Shown piece by piece: positions 26,948 to 36,612 of a DNA stretch of 64,000 bases. Position numbers and translations under genes: made by a program. This DNA comes from Saprospiraceae bacterium (lineage in GTDB: Bacteria; Bacteroidota; Bacteroidia; Chitinophagales; Saprospiraceae): contig JADJGA010000011.1 of the NCBI GenBank assembly GCA_016708265.1, positions 620,001 through 684,000 on the forward strand, given 5' to 3'. The notes under the pieces are model-generated. The model worked only from the letters and a program-made list of their open reading frames with translations. It was not told where the DNA came from and ran no database searches. Every line of letters begins with the position of its first letter. The stretch's first letter is position 1.

Positions 26948-28858
26948 ATGATAGAAGATAAGGATCTTGTAGAAGATCAGGATGAGATTTTTGACAATCA
27001 TGATGAAGAGAACGATCATGAATTCGAAACCCACGATGATGATTTTGATTCACATGATAATGAATACGAATCCAACGAACCCGCAATTGAAGCTATGCTT
27101 GATGAAATTCCAATTGAGCAGATCATTTCACTAGAAGACATTAAACACGATGATTTTGATTGGTCATTAGGACCAAAAAACAGTTCTTCATATTCTGCAG
27201 AAGAAAGGAATATGTATCTTAAGGACTATGAGAACACATTGGTTTCATTAAGTGAAAATGAAATAGTAGACGGAATAGTAAAAACAATACTTGATGGAGA
27301 TGTAATTCTGGATTTAAACTATAAATCAGACGGTATCATTCCATTATCTGATCTGAAAGAGAAAGGAGAACTTAAGCCGGGAGATAAGGTGAAAGTTTAT
27401 ATTGAAAGTCTTGAAGATGAAAAAGGAAGATTAAAATTATCAAGAAAAAAAGCAAAACTTGTTGAGGCATGGGATGCTTTAGTTGATTCACATGAAAATG
27501 GCACAATTTTAAAAGGACACATTATTAGTAAAACTAAAGGTGGACTTATTGTGGATTGTCAGGGTTTGGAAACATTCTTACCCGGATCACAGATTGATAT
27601 CAAGCCTATAATTGATTACGATCAGTACGTTGGAAAGCTTATGGAATTCAAGGTAGTGAAGATCAATGAAGCTATAAGAAACGCGGTTGTATCTCATAAA
27701 GCATTGATAGAAAGTGACCTTGCAGAGCAAAGAGAAGTTATTATTCAGGGACTTGAAAAAGGTCAGGTACTGGAAGGTGTGGTTAAGAATATCACTGATT
27801 TCGGTGCGTTTATGGATCTTGGAGGAGTTGACGGATTGCTTTATATAACAGATATATCATGGGGAAGAATTTCGCATCCAAGTGAGGTTTTAGAATTGAA
27901 CCAAAAAATTCAGGTAGTAGTACTTGATTTTGATGAGAACAAGAAGAGAATTTCATTAGGATTGAAGCAAATTCAGACTCATCCATGGGATACTTTAGAT
28001 AAAGAAATAGCAGAAGGTTCTGTGGTTAAAGGAAAGATAGTCAATATTGAAGATTACGGTGCATTCCTCGAAATTATACCCGGAGTTGAAGGTTTGATAC
28101 ACGTTTCTGAAGTTACATGGAGTAATCAACCAGTAAATGCTACTGAGTATTTTGAATTGGGACAGGAATTTGAAGCAAAAGTTGTAACAGTAGACAGGGA
28201 AGATAGAAAGATGTCTTTGAGTATAAAACAGCTTTCTGATGATCCATGGACAAAAATTGATGAAAAATTCCCAACAGGAAAAAGAGTAACAGGTACTGTT
28301 AAAAATCTTACCCCTTATGGAGTATTTGTAGAGCTGGAAGAAGGAATTGGAGGTATGGTTCACATTTCTGATCTTTCATGGACAAAAAGATTTTCTCACC
28401 CTTCAGAATTTACAAAGGTTGGAGAAAAGATTGATATAATGATTCTTGAAAGCAATAAAGAGACAAGGAAATTATCTTTGGGACACAAGCAGGTTGAAGA
28501 GAATCCATGGGATACTTTTGAGAAGGTATTTCCGGAAGGCTCATATCATGAAGGTGTCGTAACCAAGAAAGATGATAAGGGTGCAATAGTTCAGTTGCCA
28601 TATGGTCTTGAAGCTTTTGCTCCTATCAGACACCTGAGAAAAGAAGATAATACTGTTCCTAAAGTTGACGAAACACTTACTTTCAAAGTTATTGAATTCA
28701 ATAGGGATGATAAAAGGATAATTGTTTCTCACAGGAAGTTTATTGATGATGTTAAAAAGAAACTGAAGACAATCTTGAAAAAGAAAAGGTTCAGGAAAAG
28801 AAAAAAGTTGAAACCATCATTAAACAGCAGGCATCAAACGTTGAACGAACCACTTTAG
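26948..28858 (+). CDS. rpsA: 30S ribosomal protein S1-like RNA-binding protein, frame broken near its end
   Basis: Binds mRNA and helps the 30S subunit load it. An acidic N-terminus (residues about 1-90, rich in D, E and H) precedes six S1 OB-fold domains; domains 3 to 5 are the most canonical (for example VVKNITDFGAFMDLGGVDGLL). The ATG at 26948 is preferred to the TTG at 26894 because the promoter leaves no room for the latter. The frame ends in an odd, very basic stretch (LKKKRFRKRKKLK) not expected for S1. In the next frame an acidic helical linker and HhH domain continue at once, so the true protein is probably about 793 residues, with a one-base break near 28754-28758. Confidence 0.9.
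   Translation: MIEDKDLVEDQDEIFDNHDEENDHEFETHDDDFDSHDNEYESNEPAIEAMLDEIPIEQIISLEDIKHDDFDWSLGPKNSSSYSAEERNMYLKDYENTLVSLSENEIVDGIVKTILDGDVILDLNYKSDGIIPLSDLKEKGELKPGDKVKVYIESLEDEKGRLKLSRKKAKLVEAWDALVDSHENGTILKGHIISKTKGGLIVDCQGLETFLPGSQIDIKPIIDYDQYVGKLMEFKVVKINEAIRNAVVSHKALIESDLAEQREVIIQGLEKGQVLEGVVKNITDFGAFMDLGGVDGLLYITDISWGRISHPSEVLELNQKIQVVVLDFDENKKRISLGLKQIQTHPWDTLDKEIAEGSVVKGKIVNIEDYGAFLEIIPGVEGLIHVSEVTWSNQPVNATEYFELGQEFEAKVVTVDREDRKMSLSIKQLSDDPWTKIDEKFPTGKRVTGTVKNLTPYGVFVELEEGIGGMVHISDLSWTKRFSHPSEFTKVGEKIDIMILESNKETRKLSLGHKQVEENPWDTFEKVFPEGSYHEGVVTKKDDKGAIVQLPYGLEAFAPIRHLRKEDNTVPKVDETLTFKVIEFNRDDKRIIVSHRKFIDDVKKKLKTILKKKRFRKRKKLKPSLNSRHQTLNEPL
28754..28807 (+). other. Frame-break zone of the S1 gene
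   Basis: Frame 0 reads GTT AAA AAG AAA CTG. One more A in the A5 run (28754-28758) would give GTT AAA AAA GAA ACT and keep the frame that is open from 28756 to 29327. Downstream, frame 0 also contains the perfect -1 slippery heptamer A AAA AAG at 28801-28807. Candidate explanations are an assembly error, a real deletion, transcript slippage or a programmed -1 shift. Confidence 0.75.
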
Positions 28859-28884
28859 GTGAACTCGATGCTTTCAGTGAGATA

Positions 28885-29328
28885 ATGACACAATTGGAAG
28901 ACAATAAAAAAGCTGAAGAAAAGGCTGCCACCAAAAAAGCCAAAGCCGAGAAGGAAGAAGCAGTAAAAGAAGAGATAGTTTTGGAGGAAGCAGTAAAAGC
29001 AGAGGTGATTTTGGAGGAACCAGTAAAAGAAGAAGCCGTAGTAGAAAAGAAATCTTCAAAAAAGGAATCTAAGGGAGCTGATGACCTGAAAAAAATAGAA
29101 GGTATAGGACCAAAGATCGCGGCAATCCTGACTGAAAATGGTGTTGTCACTTTTGCTGACCTTGCCGGAACTGAAGTTGATAAAATAAAAGAGATTTTAT
29201 TGGCTGCAGGCAGCAGATACAAAATGCACGATCCTACAACCTGGCCTGAGCAGGCAAAACTTGCTGCTGCCGGAGATTGGGATGCATTGGAAAAATTGCA
29301 GACAAGCCTTGATGGAGGTAAAAAATAG
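28885..29328 (+). CDS. C-terminal linker and helix-hairpin-helix domain of the S1-like protein, shifted frame
   Basis: The first ATG in this frame is 28885, but the frame is open from 28756 and the residues before the ATG (VETIIKQQ...TLGELDAFSEI) read as natural coding sequence, so this is likely not a separate gene. It encodes an E/K/A-rich linker with a repeat of about ten residues (EEAVK-type) and then a domain of about 60 residues with DDLKKIEGIGPKIAAIL, AAGSRYKMHDP and TWPEQAKLAAAGDWDAL. Similar HhH tails occur on ribosomal proteins in Saprospiraceae, from memory. The domain could bind RNA or DNA non-specifically. Confidence 0.8.
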   Translation: MTQLEDNKKAEEKAATKKAKAEKEEAVKEEIVLEEAVKAEVILEEPVKEEAVVEKKSSKKESKGADDLKKIEGIGPKIAAILTENGVVTFADLAGTEVDKIKEILLAAGSRYKMHDPTTWPEQAKLAAAGDWDALEKLQTSLDGGKK

Positions 29329-29344
29329 TGAGTAAGAAGAATTT

Positions 29345-29378
29345 AAAGAGCCGGAGTTTTTAACTTCGGCTCTTTTTA
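29345..29378 (+). terminator. Terminator after the S1/HhH gene
   Basis: AAAGAGCCG (29345-29353) pairs with CGGCTCTTT (29367-29375), followed by further T residues. The position supports one transcript covering both S1 frames. Confidence 0.88.
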
Positions 29379-29537
29379 TTTAAACTTTGCAAGTTTATAA
29401 GGAGCTCATTGAGTGAAAAATTCTTATGAATTTTTCATGTTAAGTTACAAATGCAGCTTGAACAGATGATAAAAATGGGAATATGAAAAATCCTTCATCA
29501 CTGAAAGCGATTCACAAGCAATATAAACTGAAATAAA

Positions 29538-30473
29538 ATGGATGAAATTTATGAATACTTCAACTTGTGGATTCCGAGTCCTCTTCAAAAAATAAAAGGC
29601 AAAAATAATGTTGATGTTTTTGTTAAAAGAGATGACCTTATACATTCGGTTATTTCAGGTAATAAATTCAGGAAGCTGAAATATATATTGATTGATTTTT
29701 ACAAGGAAAACAAAAGTCACATAACTGCTTTTGGAGGAGCATATTCTAATCTTTTGCATGCCTTATCTCTTATCGTTAAGGAGATGAAAATTCCTGCCAC
29801 ATTTTACATAAGGGGCGATGATTATGATGATAACAATCCTACTTTGAGTTTTATCAAAAATAACGGAATAGAAATGATATTTTTATCCCGGACAGAATTT
29901 AGAAAAATAAGGGAAAAAGGTTTTTTGGAAAGACAGCAAAAGGATCAGCCTCACTCATATATCATACCTGAAGGTGCATCTAATTTACTTGCAACATATG
30001 GTTCGGCAGAAATTTATGATGAGATTATTTCAGAATTAAATGGAGTTCCGGATTATATTGTTATGGACATGGGAACTGGAGGTACTTTTGCCGGACTGCT
30101 TTCGAAACTTGATGATAAAACTCAGCTTATAGGAATTCCGGTTCTGAAGGGGGTGAACTGGCCAAAGACCATAAATGAAATATTTAATGGAAATGAGGTT
30201 TTATTTAACAAAAAGAACTATGTTATAAATGAGGACTATCATTTCGGAGGTTTTGGTAAGTTTAACAGCGATTTGATATCATTCATTAACAGGTTTAAAT
30301 TCAGATTTGGTATTGATCTGGATCCATTGTATACAGGTAAACTTGCTTTTGCTGTCAATGATTTGATGGAAAAGGGATATTTCTCTGATAACTCCAAAAT
30401 TGTTTGGGTACATGGAGGCGGTCTGCAGGGTATCAAGGGTTTTAACAGGCTTAATGATGACATTATATATTAA
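29538..30473 (+). CDS. PLP-dependent enzyme of the ACC deaminase/D-cysteine desulfhydrase family
   Basis: A 311-residue fold-type II PLP enzyme. The lysine expected to bind PLP is Lys43 in SGNKFRKLKY, next to the family motif VKRDDL; the phosphate-binding glycines are in DMGTGGTFAGLL. Members either open 1-aminocyclopropane-1-carboxylate or desulfhydrate D-cysteine; sequence alone does not decide, and Bacteroidota versions are mostly uncharacterised. It is monocistronic, with about 200 bases before it and 120 after. Confidence 0.85.
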   Translation: MDEIYEYFNLWIPSPLQKIKGKNNVDVFVKRDDLIHSVISGNKFRKLKYILIDFYKENKSHITAFGGAYSNLLHALSLIVKEMKIPATFYIRGDDYDDNNPTLSFIKNNGIEMIFLSRTEFRKIREKGFLERQQKDQPHSYIIPEGASNLLATYGSAEIYDEIISELNGVPDYIVMDMGTGGTFAGLLSKLDDKTQLIGIPVLKGVNWPKTINEIFNGNEVLFNKKNYVINEDYHFGGFGKFNSDLISFINRFKFRFGIDLDPLYTGKLAFAVNDLMEKGYFSDNSKIVWVHGGGLQGIKGFNRLNDDIIY

Positions 30474-30520
30474 TTGTCAAATTTAGTATATTGAAATGTT
30501 TTATATATTAATAAAAGATA

Positions 30521-30528
30521 TATATTTG
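30521..30528 (+). promoter_or_regulatory. Promoter -7 box for the EGF-like lipoprotein
   Basis: TATATTTG fits TAnnTTTG, 66 bases before the start codon. It lies in very AT-rich DNA without a properly spaced TTG. Confidence 0.4.
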
Positions 30529-30594
30529 TAATATTATTTTTAATTTTCAAATTTAATTTATTCAATATTTAATAATTTTTAAAATAATATTGAT

Positions 30595-31155
30595 ATGGTA
30601 AGGTACATTTTTTTTGGTTTCATTTTTTCTTTATTTTTATTATTCAGTTCATGTCAAAAAGAGCCTGAAGTGATAGACCCTTGTGAAAATGTAGAATGTG
30701 CAAATGGAAATTGTATTGAAGGTAATTGCAATTGTGATCCAGGGTGGATGGGAGACGATTGTAAGGTTATGAGATCAACACAATTTAAAGGATTTTGGGA
30801 AGGAATAATGAATTGTACGCTTATTACAGACACTATAGGTCTTATCGTGAAAGAAGGAGGTAATCCATTGACAGAATTGAAATTGCAAACTCACAATCTG
30901 AAGTATTCATTAGGAATTTTCTCTATTGATTTTGATAATTATATAATGGTAGGAAAAATCGATACATCATTTACAAAGTTCAATATAGTTCCTTTGCCGG
31001 TAACTTTAACTATTCCAAATGCAGGAGAATTCAAAATGACTGTAAGTGGAAGTGGGAATATCAAATCAGAATCCGAAATGGATCTGACTTTGAAAATTGA
31101 TCCTGAAAATCCGATAATTCCAGATATAAATTGTCAGGGAGTTATAAAAAAATAG
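30595..31155 (+). CDS. Lipoprotein with an EGF-like segment
   Basis: A 186-residue envelope protein. The N-terminus is a lipoprotein signal with lipobox LFSSC (Cys at about residue 20). Residues about 28-58 carry a six-Cys EGF-like motif (CENVECANGNCIEGNCNCD...GDDC). The remainder is a beta-rich domain of unknown function, similar in style to Bacteroidota lipoproteins of 170-200 residues. It sits directly before a beta-barrel protein and a DUF1460 gene on the same strand and may share a transcript with them. Confidence 0.8.
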   Translation: MVRYIFFGFIFSLFLLFSSCQKEPEVIDPCENVECANGNCIEGNCNCDPGWMGDDCKVMRSTQFKGFWEGIMNCTLITDTIGLIVKEGGNPLTELKLQTHNLKYSLGIFSIDFDNYIMVGKIDTSFTKFNIVPLPVTLTIPNAGEFKMTVSGSGNIKSESEMDLTLKIDPENPIIPDINCQGVIKK

Positions 31156-31192
31156 TGCTATTTAAAGAATACTCTTTTAAGTTAAATTAGGA

Positions 31193-31969
31193 ATGCAAAA
31201 AAGAATGAAATTTGGCCTATCTTTTTTTTTATTTTTGGTAACTCTTTTTCAGGGTTATTCACAATTGCAATACAAAACCGGGCAGCTTTATATTTCCCCC
31301 ATTATTAATATTGGAGCACCTGCAATTATAAACCAGAACAATTTTGGTTTCAGTGAGATGGCATATAACATCAAAGTGGGAGGTCAGGCTGGCTTGCTTT
31401 TTGGATATGACAATTATTTAAAAAAGAGTTTCAGGTTCGGTGTTTTGTATGGACAATTCGGGCAGTCATATTCTGATGTTTTGCATGGCTTGCCCCATAA
31501 AAAAACTATTACACTTAGTTACATTAACATACCAATAGTATATAAATATGTTTTTGGAGATACGAAGAGATTTGATTTTAAAATTGTATATAAGTACATT
31601 TTTGGAGGTTTCCAGCTTGGATATTTATTGGATGCAGGTATTAAGTGGGAAAGAGATGGTAATGAAATTGGATTCTGGGATTTTGTTTCATATCAGGGGA
31701 TAAATCCGAATCTGGATGAAATAATGAAAATAGGTATTCCGGAAAATGATAAAGAATTTTTTTCTCCTATTGATCTTTCTATGGTTGCAGGGTTTGGGAT
31801 GCAGTACTTTTTAGGACATAACTGGGCAATTTTTGGTGAATTGACAGGAAATGTTGGATTAAGAGACATTAATAGTCCAACCTGGAGATTCAGGAATAAT
31901 AAGAGTGCTTACAGTTCCTCACTCAATTTTTTCGGTGGGATAGGATTTGGGATTAATTATTATCCATGA
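31193..31969 (+). CDS. Outer-membrane beta-barrel protein
   Basis: A 258-residue protein with signal peptide (residues about 1-23, ending GYS-Q) followed by alternating beta strands rich in G, Y and F, for example GQAGLLFGYDNYL and KSFRFGVLYGQFGQSY. The end (GGIGFGINYYP) fits a final barrel strand. No specific family is recognised; porin-like or PorT-like barrels of this size are abundant in Bacteroidota. The start is 37 bases after the lipoprotein gene. Confidence 0.75.
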   Translation: MQKRMKFGLSFFLFLVTLFQGYSQLQYKTGQLYISPIINIGAPAIINQNNFGFSEMAYNIKVGGQAGLLFGYDNYLKKSFRFGVLYGQFGQSYSDVLHGLPHKKTITLSYINIPIVYKYVFGDTKRFDFKIVYKYIFGGFQLGYLLDAGIKWERDGNEIGFWDFVSYQGINPNLDEIMKIGIPENDKEFFSPIDLSMVAGFGMQYFLGHNWAIFGELTGNVGLRDINSPTWRFRNNKSAYSSSLNFFGGIGFGINYYP

Positions 31970-31991
31970 TGTAAACTAAGCTAATTTTTTT

Positions 31992-32843
31992 ATGAAATTC
32001 TCAATTCAAATTAACATAATTATACTTTTATTGAGTTTATTATCAACTTCAGCATTTTCTCAAAAAAGCGAAATTTCAATTACTAATGAAGATGAAAAAA
32101 TAATCAATGATATTATTAATAAATACTCCGAAGATAAAAACTTAAGCACCGGAGAACTTGTAATAAAAATAGGTCAATTTTTTTTAGAAACCCCTTATGT
32201 CGCTCATACTCTTGAAGAAAATCTGAATGAATACCTGGTTGTTAATCTCAGAGAAATGGATTGCACAACATTTGCTGAATACTGTCTTGCATTAGCCCGG
32301 ATAATCAAACAAAAAGACCCCAAAGTCAGTAATTTTAATAAGGAACTTTGTAAAATAAGATACAGAAATGGTGTTATTGAAAATTACCCCTCCAGGCTTC
32401 ATTATTTTAGTGACTGGATATACGATAATGATAAAAAAAAGATCATAAAAAACATCACTATAGGTGAGCCTTTTAAGCTTAAAGTAAATTTTATGTCAGA
32501 GCATCCCAAAAGTTATCTTGCCCTGAAATTAAATCCAGGATTTATTGAACAGATAAAACAACAGGAGAAAGCTATTTCGAAAAGAGATTTCAGATATATT
32601 CCTAAAGCTAAATTGCATTTAAGTGAAAAGAAGATTAAAAATGGTGACATAATCGGAATCACTACAAGCATTAATGGTATGGATATAATGCATGTAGTTA
32701 TTGCAATCTGGCAAAAAGGGAAGTTGCATATATTGCACGCCAGTCAAAGTCATGAAAAAGTCCTTATCTCTGAAGAAACACTAGAAGAATACCTTGCTAA
32801 TAGAAATAAGGCAACCGGTATTATGGTTGCAAGACCGAGATAA
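31992..32843 (+). CDS. DUF1460 protein (N-acetylmuramoyl-L-alanine amidase-like)
   Basis: A 283-residue exported protein with signal peptide (residues 1-23, ending SAFS-Q). It has the DUF1460 signature: Cys91 in REMDCTTFAEY as likely nucleophile and His234 in MDIMHVVIAIW as its partner, with an NlpC/P60-related fold. Family members act on peptidoglycan fragments in the periplasm. It lies 22 bases after a beta-barrel gene and 19 bases before a GNAT gene, so an operon is likely. No residues appear to be missing. Confidence 0.85.
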   Translation: MKFSIQINIIILLLSLLSTSAFSQKSEISITNEDEKIINDIINKYSEDKNLSTGELVIKIGQFFLETPYVAHTLEENLNEYLVVNLREMDCTTFAEYCLALARIIKQKDPKVSNFNKELCKIRYRNGVIENYPSRLHYFSDWIYDNDKKKIIKNITIGEPFKLKVNFMSEHPKSYLALKLNPGFIEQIKQQEKAISKRDFRYIPKAKLHLSEKKIKNGDIIGITTSINGMDIMHVVIAIWQKGKLHILHASQSHEKVLISEETLEEYLANRNKATGIMVARPR

Positions 32844-32862
32844 TTACAAATAGTTTATAAAA

Positions 32863-33348
32863 ATGAATATTGACGTTTCAAAATTAGAAATCAATAAAGT
32901 CATTCCAGAGGATATTCCTGAGCTGATAAGGTATCGAATTGAATATCTGACAGAAATGCAGGGTGCCCGTAATGAAGTCTATTTGAATAAACTGGAATCG
33001 GAGATGACAGGTTTTTTTAAAAGAAGTATATCTGATGGTAGTTTTTTTGGATTGGTTGCAACTATTGAGAGTAAAATCATTGCATATGGAGGGATGGTGA
33101 TCAGGCACATTCCCGGAGACTTCAACAATAGTGTATACTGCGAAGCAGATATTCTGAATATGTATACAATCCCAACTGCACGTAAAAGAGGAATATCAAG
33201 ACAAATACTTCTTAGGCTTATAAAGGAAGCAAAATCTATTGGAATAACCAAACTTTGTCTACACACATCGGTTGATGGTGAAAACCTTTACAGGTCAGCA
33301 GGATTTAGCGATCCTTCATACCCATATCTTGAATTGCCGCTGATATGA
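32863..33348 (+). CDS. GNAT family N-acetyltransferase
   Basis: A 161-residue acyl-CoA-dependent acetyltransferase. The acetyl-CoA-binding motif is visible as MYTIPTARKRGISRQILLRL (near residues 106-125), followed by the typical end LHTSVDGENLYRSAGF. Substrate is unknown. It is the last gene of the plus-strand run and converges on clpB with 17 bases between the stops. Confidence 0.85.
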   Translation: MNIDVSKLEINKVIPEDIPELIRYRIEYLTEMQGARNEVYLNKLESEMTGFFKRSISDGSFFGLVATIESKIIAYGGMVIRHIPGDFNNSVYCEADILNMYTIPTARKRGISRQILLRLIKEAKSIGITKLCLHTSVDGENLYRSAGFSDPSYPYLELPLI

Positions 33349-33365
33349 TAAAATATTGAAAACTA

Positions 33366-35990
33366 TTATTTTACTACTTCTGGCTTTAATATGTTGAATG
33401 TGAATTTATTATCACTGGTACCGACTTTAATAATATCACCTGCTGTCAGTTTATCTCCAAGTATCATTTTAGCAATCTCATCAGTAATTTCCTGTTGAAT
33501 AAGTCTTTTCAGAGGACGTGCACCATATACCGGGTCATAACCATTTTCGGCAATCAGATTGAGAGCTTCATCACTGATATCCAGTTGCAATCCCTGGTTT
33601 TCAAGCATAGTCTTCAATTCCTTTATTTGTAGTAATGCAACTTTTTTGATCTGTTCCTTATCCAGAGGCAGGAACATCACTTTTTCATCAATTCTGTTAA
33701 GGAATTCCGGGCTCATGAAATTGGTAAGCATTCCGAAAATCTCCTTTTTGGTATCGGCGATCAGCATTTGCCTTTCCTCATCGGAATCGAGCATCTGCAG
33801 TTCGGAGAAATTTTCAAGAATTACATCTGAAGCTATATTTGAGGTCATGATTATAATTGTATTTTTAAAATTCACAACCCTGCCTTTATTGTCTGTTAAT
33901 CTTCCATCATCAAGGACTTGAAGGAGAATATTATAAACATCCTTATGAGCTTTTTCTATCTCATCGAGAAGAACAATTGAATATGGTTTTGTTCTGACTG
34001 CTTCAGTAAGTTGACCTCCTTCATCATAACCAACATAGCCCGGAGGAGCTCCTACCAGTCTGGAAACCGTATGGCTTTCCTGATACTCACTCATATCGAT
34101 CCTGATCATGTTTTTGTCGCTGTCGAAAAGTAATTCTGCAAGCTGCTTTGCAAGGTAGGTTTTACCGACACCAGTAGGTCCTAAAAACAGAAATGAGCCT
34201 ATGGGTTTATTCTGATCCTGCAGGGCCGCCCGGCTTCTTCTGATAGCATTTGATACTGCCTCTATGGCTTCGTCCTGTCCTATCACTTTTGATGACAATT
34301 CTTCCTCAAGTCCTAGTAGTTTCGCTTTTTCGCTTTTTTGCATTTTAGAAACAGGGATACCTGTCCATTTTGATACGATATCTGCTATGTCAAAAGGTGA
34401 TACAATTTCTCTTACAAACCGTTCTTCTTCTGGAATTTCATGAAGCTTATCTTCAGAAGCCTTTAAGAGATTTTGTTGTTTCGGGAGGTCGTCATATCTT
34501 ATTTTTGCTACTTTTTCATAATTTCCTTCTCTTTCCGCTTTCTCTGCAATGATCATCAGATCATCTATCTCCTTTTTTATGATTTGAATATTTTCAACTA
34601 TTTCCTTTTCATATTTCCATTTAGACACTATAGTATTCATGTCTTCTTTTAGCTTAGCTATTTTTTCTTCTATCAGTTTTAGATTGCCACTGTCTTTTTC
34701 TCTTTTTATCATTTCCCTCTCGATCTCAAGCTGTCTGAGCTTTCTGTTAAGTTCATCTATTTCTTCCGGTACAGAATCCAGTTCAAGTCTGAGTTTTGCT
34801 GCAGATTCATCTATCAGGTCAATAGCTTTGTCAGGCAATTTTCTCTCTGTTATATATCGGTGCGACAATTCAGTAGCTGCAATAAGGGCATCATCAAGAA
34901 TTTTGACCTTGTGATATACTTCATATTTTTCTTTAATTCCCCTAAGGATAGAAATTGTATCTTCAGGACTTGGTTCATCAATATAAACAGTCTGAAAACG
35001 ACGTACAAGAGCTTTGTCATTTTCAAAATATTTCTGATATTCTTCGGATGTTGTAGCTCCGATTGTGTGCATTTCTCCGCGTGCAAGTGCAGGTTTCAGA
35101 ATGTTGGCAGCATCAATTGCACCACCTCCACCACCAGCTCCGACAAGAGTATGAATTTCATCAATAAACAGGATGATCTGACCATCAGATTGCTTTACTT
35201 CGGTGATGACTGCTTTAAGCCTTTCTTCAAATTCACCTTTATATTTTGCACCTGCAATAACGGCTGCCATATCAAGAGAAAATATCCTTTTTCGTTTCAG
35301 GTTTTCAGGCACATCACCTTTTACAATTCTCCACGCTATTCCTTCAACAATTGCTGTTTTCCCCACACCGGCATCTCCTAGCAGTATCGGATTGTTTTTC
35401 TTTCTTCTTGACAAGATCTGCAGTATCCTTCTAATTTCATCATCACGACCTATGATAGGATCCAGTTTGCCGTTTTCAGCCGCATCATTCAGGTCAACTG
35501 CATATTTTTTCAGAGCGTTATATTGATTATCAGTGCTTTGGTCATTTATGGTTTTTCCTTTCCTCAATTCTGCAATTGCTTTTTTGAGTGAATCAGCAGT
35601 AAGCCCCAATTCTTTAAGAATTCTGCCCCCCTTATCATTTCCGTTAAGTATGGCTAAGAAAATAATTTCAAGTGAAATAAAATCATCTCCAAATTCTTTC
35701 ATTAATGTTTTAGCTGTTGACAATGCTTTGTTGGCATCATTTGTAAGATACTGTTTTTCAGTACCTTCTACCTTAGGATATCTGGTTATTTCTGCATTTA
35801 TTTTATCCTTTAGAATCTGGAAACTGACTCCTGTTTTCTGCAGAAGGAATTTAAAGAGATCTTCATCAGTCTCATACATCCCTTTTATAAGATGAGGAGT
35901 ATCAACAGTCTGCTGATCATATCCTGCAGCTATTTGCTGGGCTTTCGCTATTGCTTCTTGCGATTTTATTGTAAAATTGTCGTATGTCAT
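33366..35990 (-). CDS. clpB: ATP-dependent disaggregase ClpB
   Basis: Works with DnaK to pull proteins out of aggregates. At 874 residues it has the full order: N-domain (1-145), AAA1 with Walker [10 protein letters not shown] (near 204), the coiled-coil middle domain (about 400-525) and AAA2 with Walker [10 protein letters not shown] (near 605) plus the ClpB/HSP100 C-terminal domain. The middle domain distinguishes it from ClpA and ClpC. It is monocistronic on the minus strand; no clear promoter box is seen in the gene-free region upstream. Confidence 0.97.
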   Translation of the reverse strand: MTYDNFTIKSQEAIAKAQQIAAGYDQQTVDTPHLIKGMYETDEDLFKFLLQKTGVSFQILKDKINAEITRYPKVEGTEKQYLTNDANKALSTAKTLMKEFGDDFISLEIIFLAILNGNDKGGRILKELGLTADSLKKAIAELRKGKTINDQSTDNQYNALKKYAVDLNDAAENGKLDPIIGRDDEIRRILQILSRRKKNNPILLGDAGVGKTAIVEGIAWRIVKGDVPENLKRKRIFSLDMAAVIAGAKYKGEFEERLKAVITEVKQSDGQIILFIDEIHTLVGAGGGGGAIDAANILKPALARGEMHTIGATTSEEYQKYFENDKALVRRFQTVYIDEPSPEDTISILRGIKEKYEVYHKVKILDDALIAATELSHRYITERKLPDKAIDLIDESAAKLRLELDSVPEEIDELNRKLRQLEIEREMIKREKDSGNLKLIEEKIAKLKEDMNTIVSKWKYEKEIVENIQIIKKEIDDLMIIAEKAEREGNYEKVAKIRYDDLPKQQNLLKASEDKLHEIPEEERFVREIVSPFDIADIVSKWTGIPVSKMQKSEKAKLLGLEEELSSKVIGQDEAIEAVSNAIRRSRAALQDQNKPIGSFLFLGPTGVGKTYLAKQLAELLFDSDKNMIRIDMSEYQESHTVSRLVGAPPGYVGYDEGGQLTEAVRTKPYSIVLLDEIEKAHKDVYNILLQVLDDGRLTDNKGRVVNFKNTIIIMTSNIASDVILENFSELQMLDSDEERQMLIADTKKEIFGMLTNFMSPEFLNRIDEKVMFLPLDKEQIKKVALLQIKELKTMLENQGLQLDISDEALNLIAENGYDPVYGARPLKRLIQQEITDEIAKMILGDKLTAGDIIKVGTSDNKFTFNILKPEVVK

Positions 35991-36612
35991 ATTATGTAGA
36001 TAAAAGATAAAAGTTAAAATTGTATAGTCTTAGCAATCAAAAGCTAAAAATCATCAATTTATTCGATAAAATACAATTAATAATGATCAAAAATCAAACC
36101 AATGAAATAATTAATTTTGATTATGACAAAATGGCACTAATTTAAATTACCTTTTAGAGTGAAGTTGTAATAAACCTGATGTAATGGCCGCAAGTAATGA
36201 TTATTGCCAAATCAGTATTTAAAAAAAATCTTATTTTCATTTCCTTCTAATCTTAGATTAATTACACACAGAAGCGATCAGGGCAAAAACTTATATTGCT
36301 TAGTTTTTTTCTGCATTTCATTCCTGTCGGCTTAGATTAGGCATGTGGCAAACTGAGAGAAAATGCTATTAATTATTGGGTATACCTGGTTTCCCGAGTA
36401 ATATTCATACTATTGATGCGTGCATGTTTAGGATCATTGAGATGAAAAGTTTCCTATAATACTAATAGTCAAATACTTATATTATTAATTGATCGATAAG
36501 ATTAAACTTACAATTTTTTTAACATAAGTTTAACTCTTTGATCTGCTGTATTGTTCTATTTTTTCATTTAGCCAATGTATATTTGTGTTATTATAAATAA
36601 AAATCTTTTAGC
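35991..36612. other. 622-base gene-free region between clpB and a beta-barrel gene
   Basis: This is the longest gap in the window. It holds no open frame longer than about 20 codons that looks coding, no tRNA and no strong hairpin. Its middle (about 36150-36440) is richer in G and C than the flanks, which could indicate an RNA or a decayed gene. A -7 box for the downstream gene is at 36578. Confidence 0.5.
36578..36585 (+). promoter_or_regulatory. Promoter -7 box for the 476-residue beta-barrel gene
   Basis: TATATTTG fits TAnnTTTG, 27 bases before the ATG. The nearest upstream TTG (36551) is 24 bases away, slightly long. Confidence 0.5.

Noticed and set aside
34860..35381. Plus-strand 173-codon frame opposite clpB
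   Set aside because: It is a shadow of the conserved ClpB coding sequence; the translation is Phe/Ser/Cys-rich with no domain.
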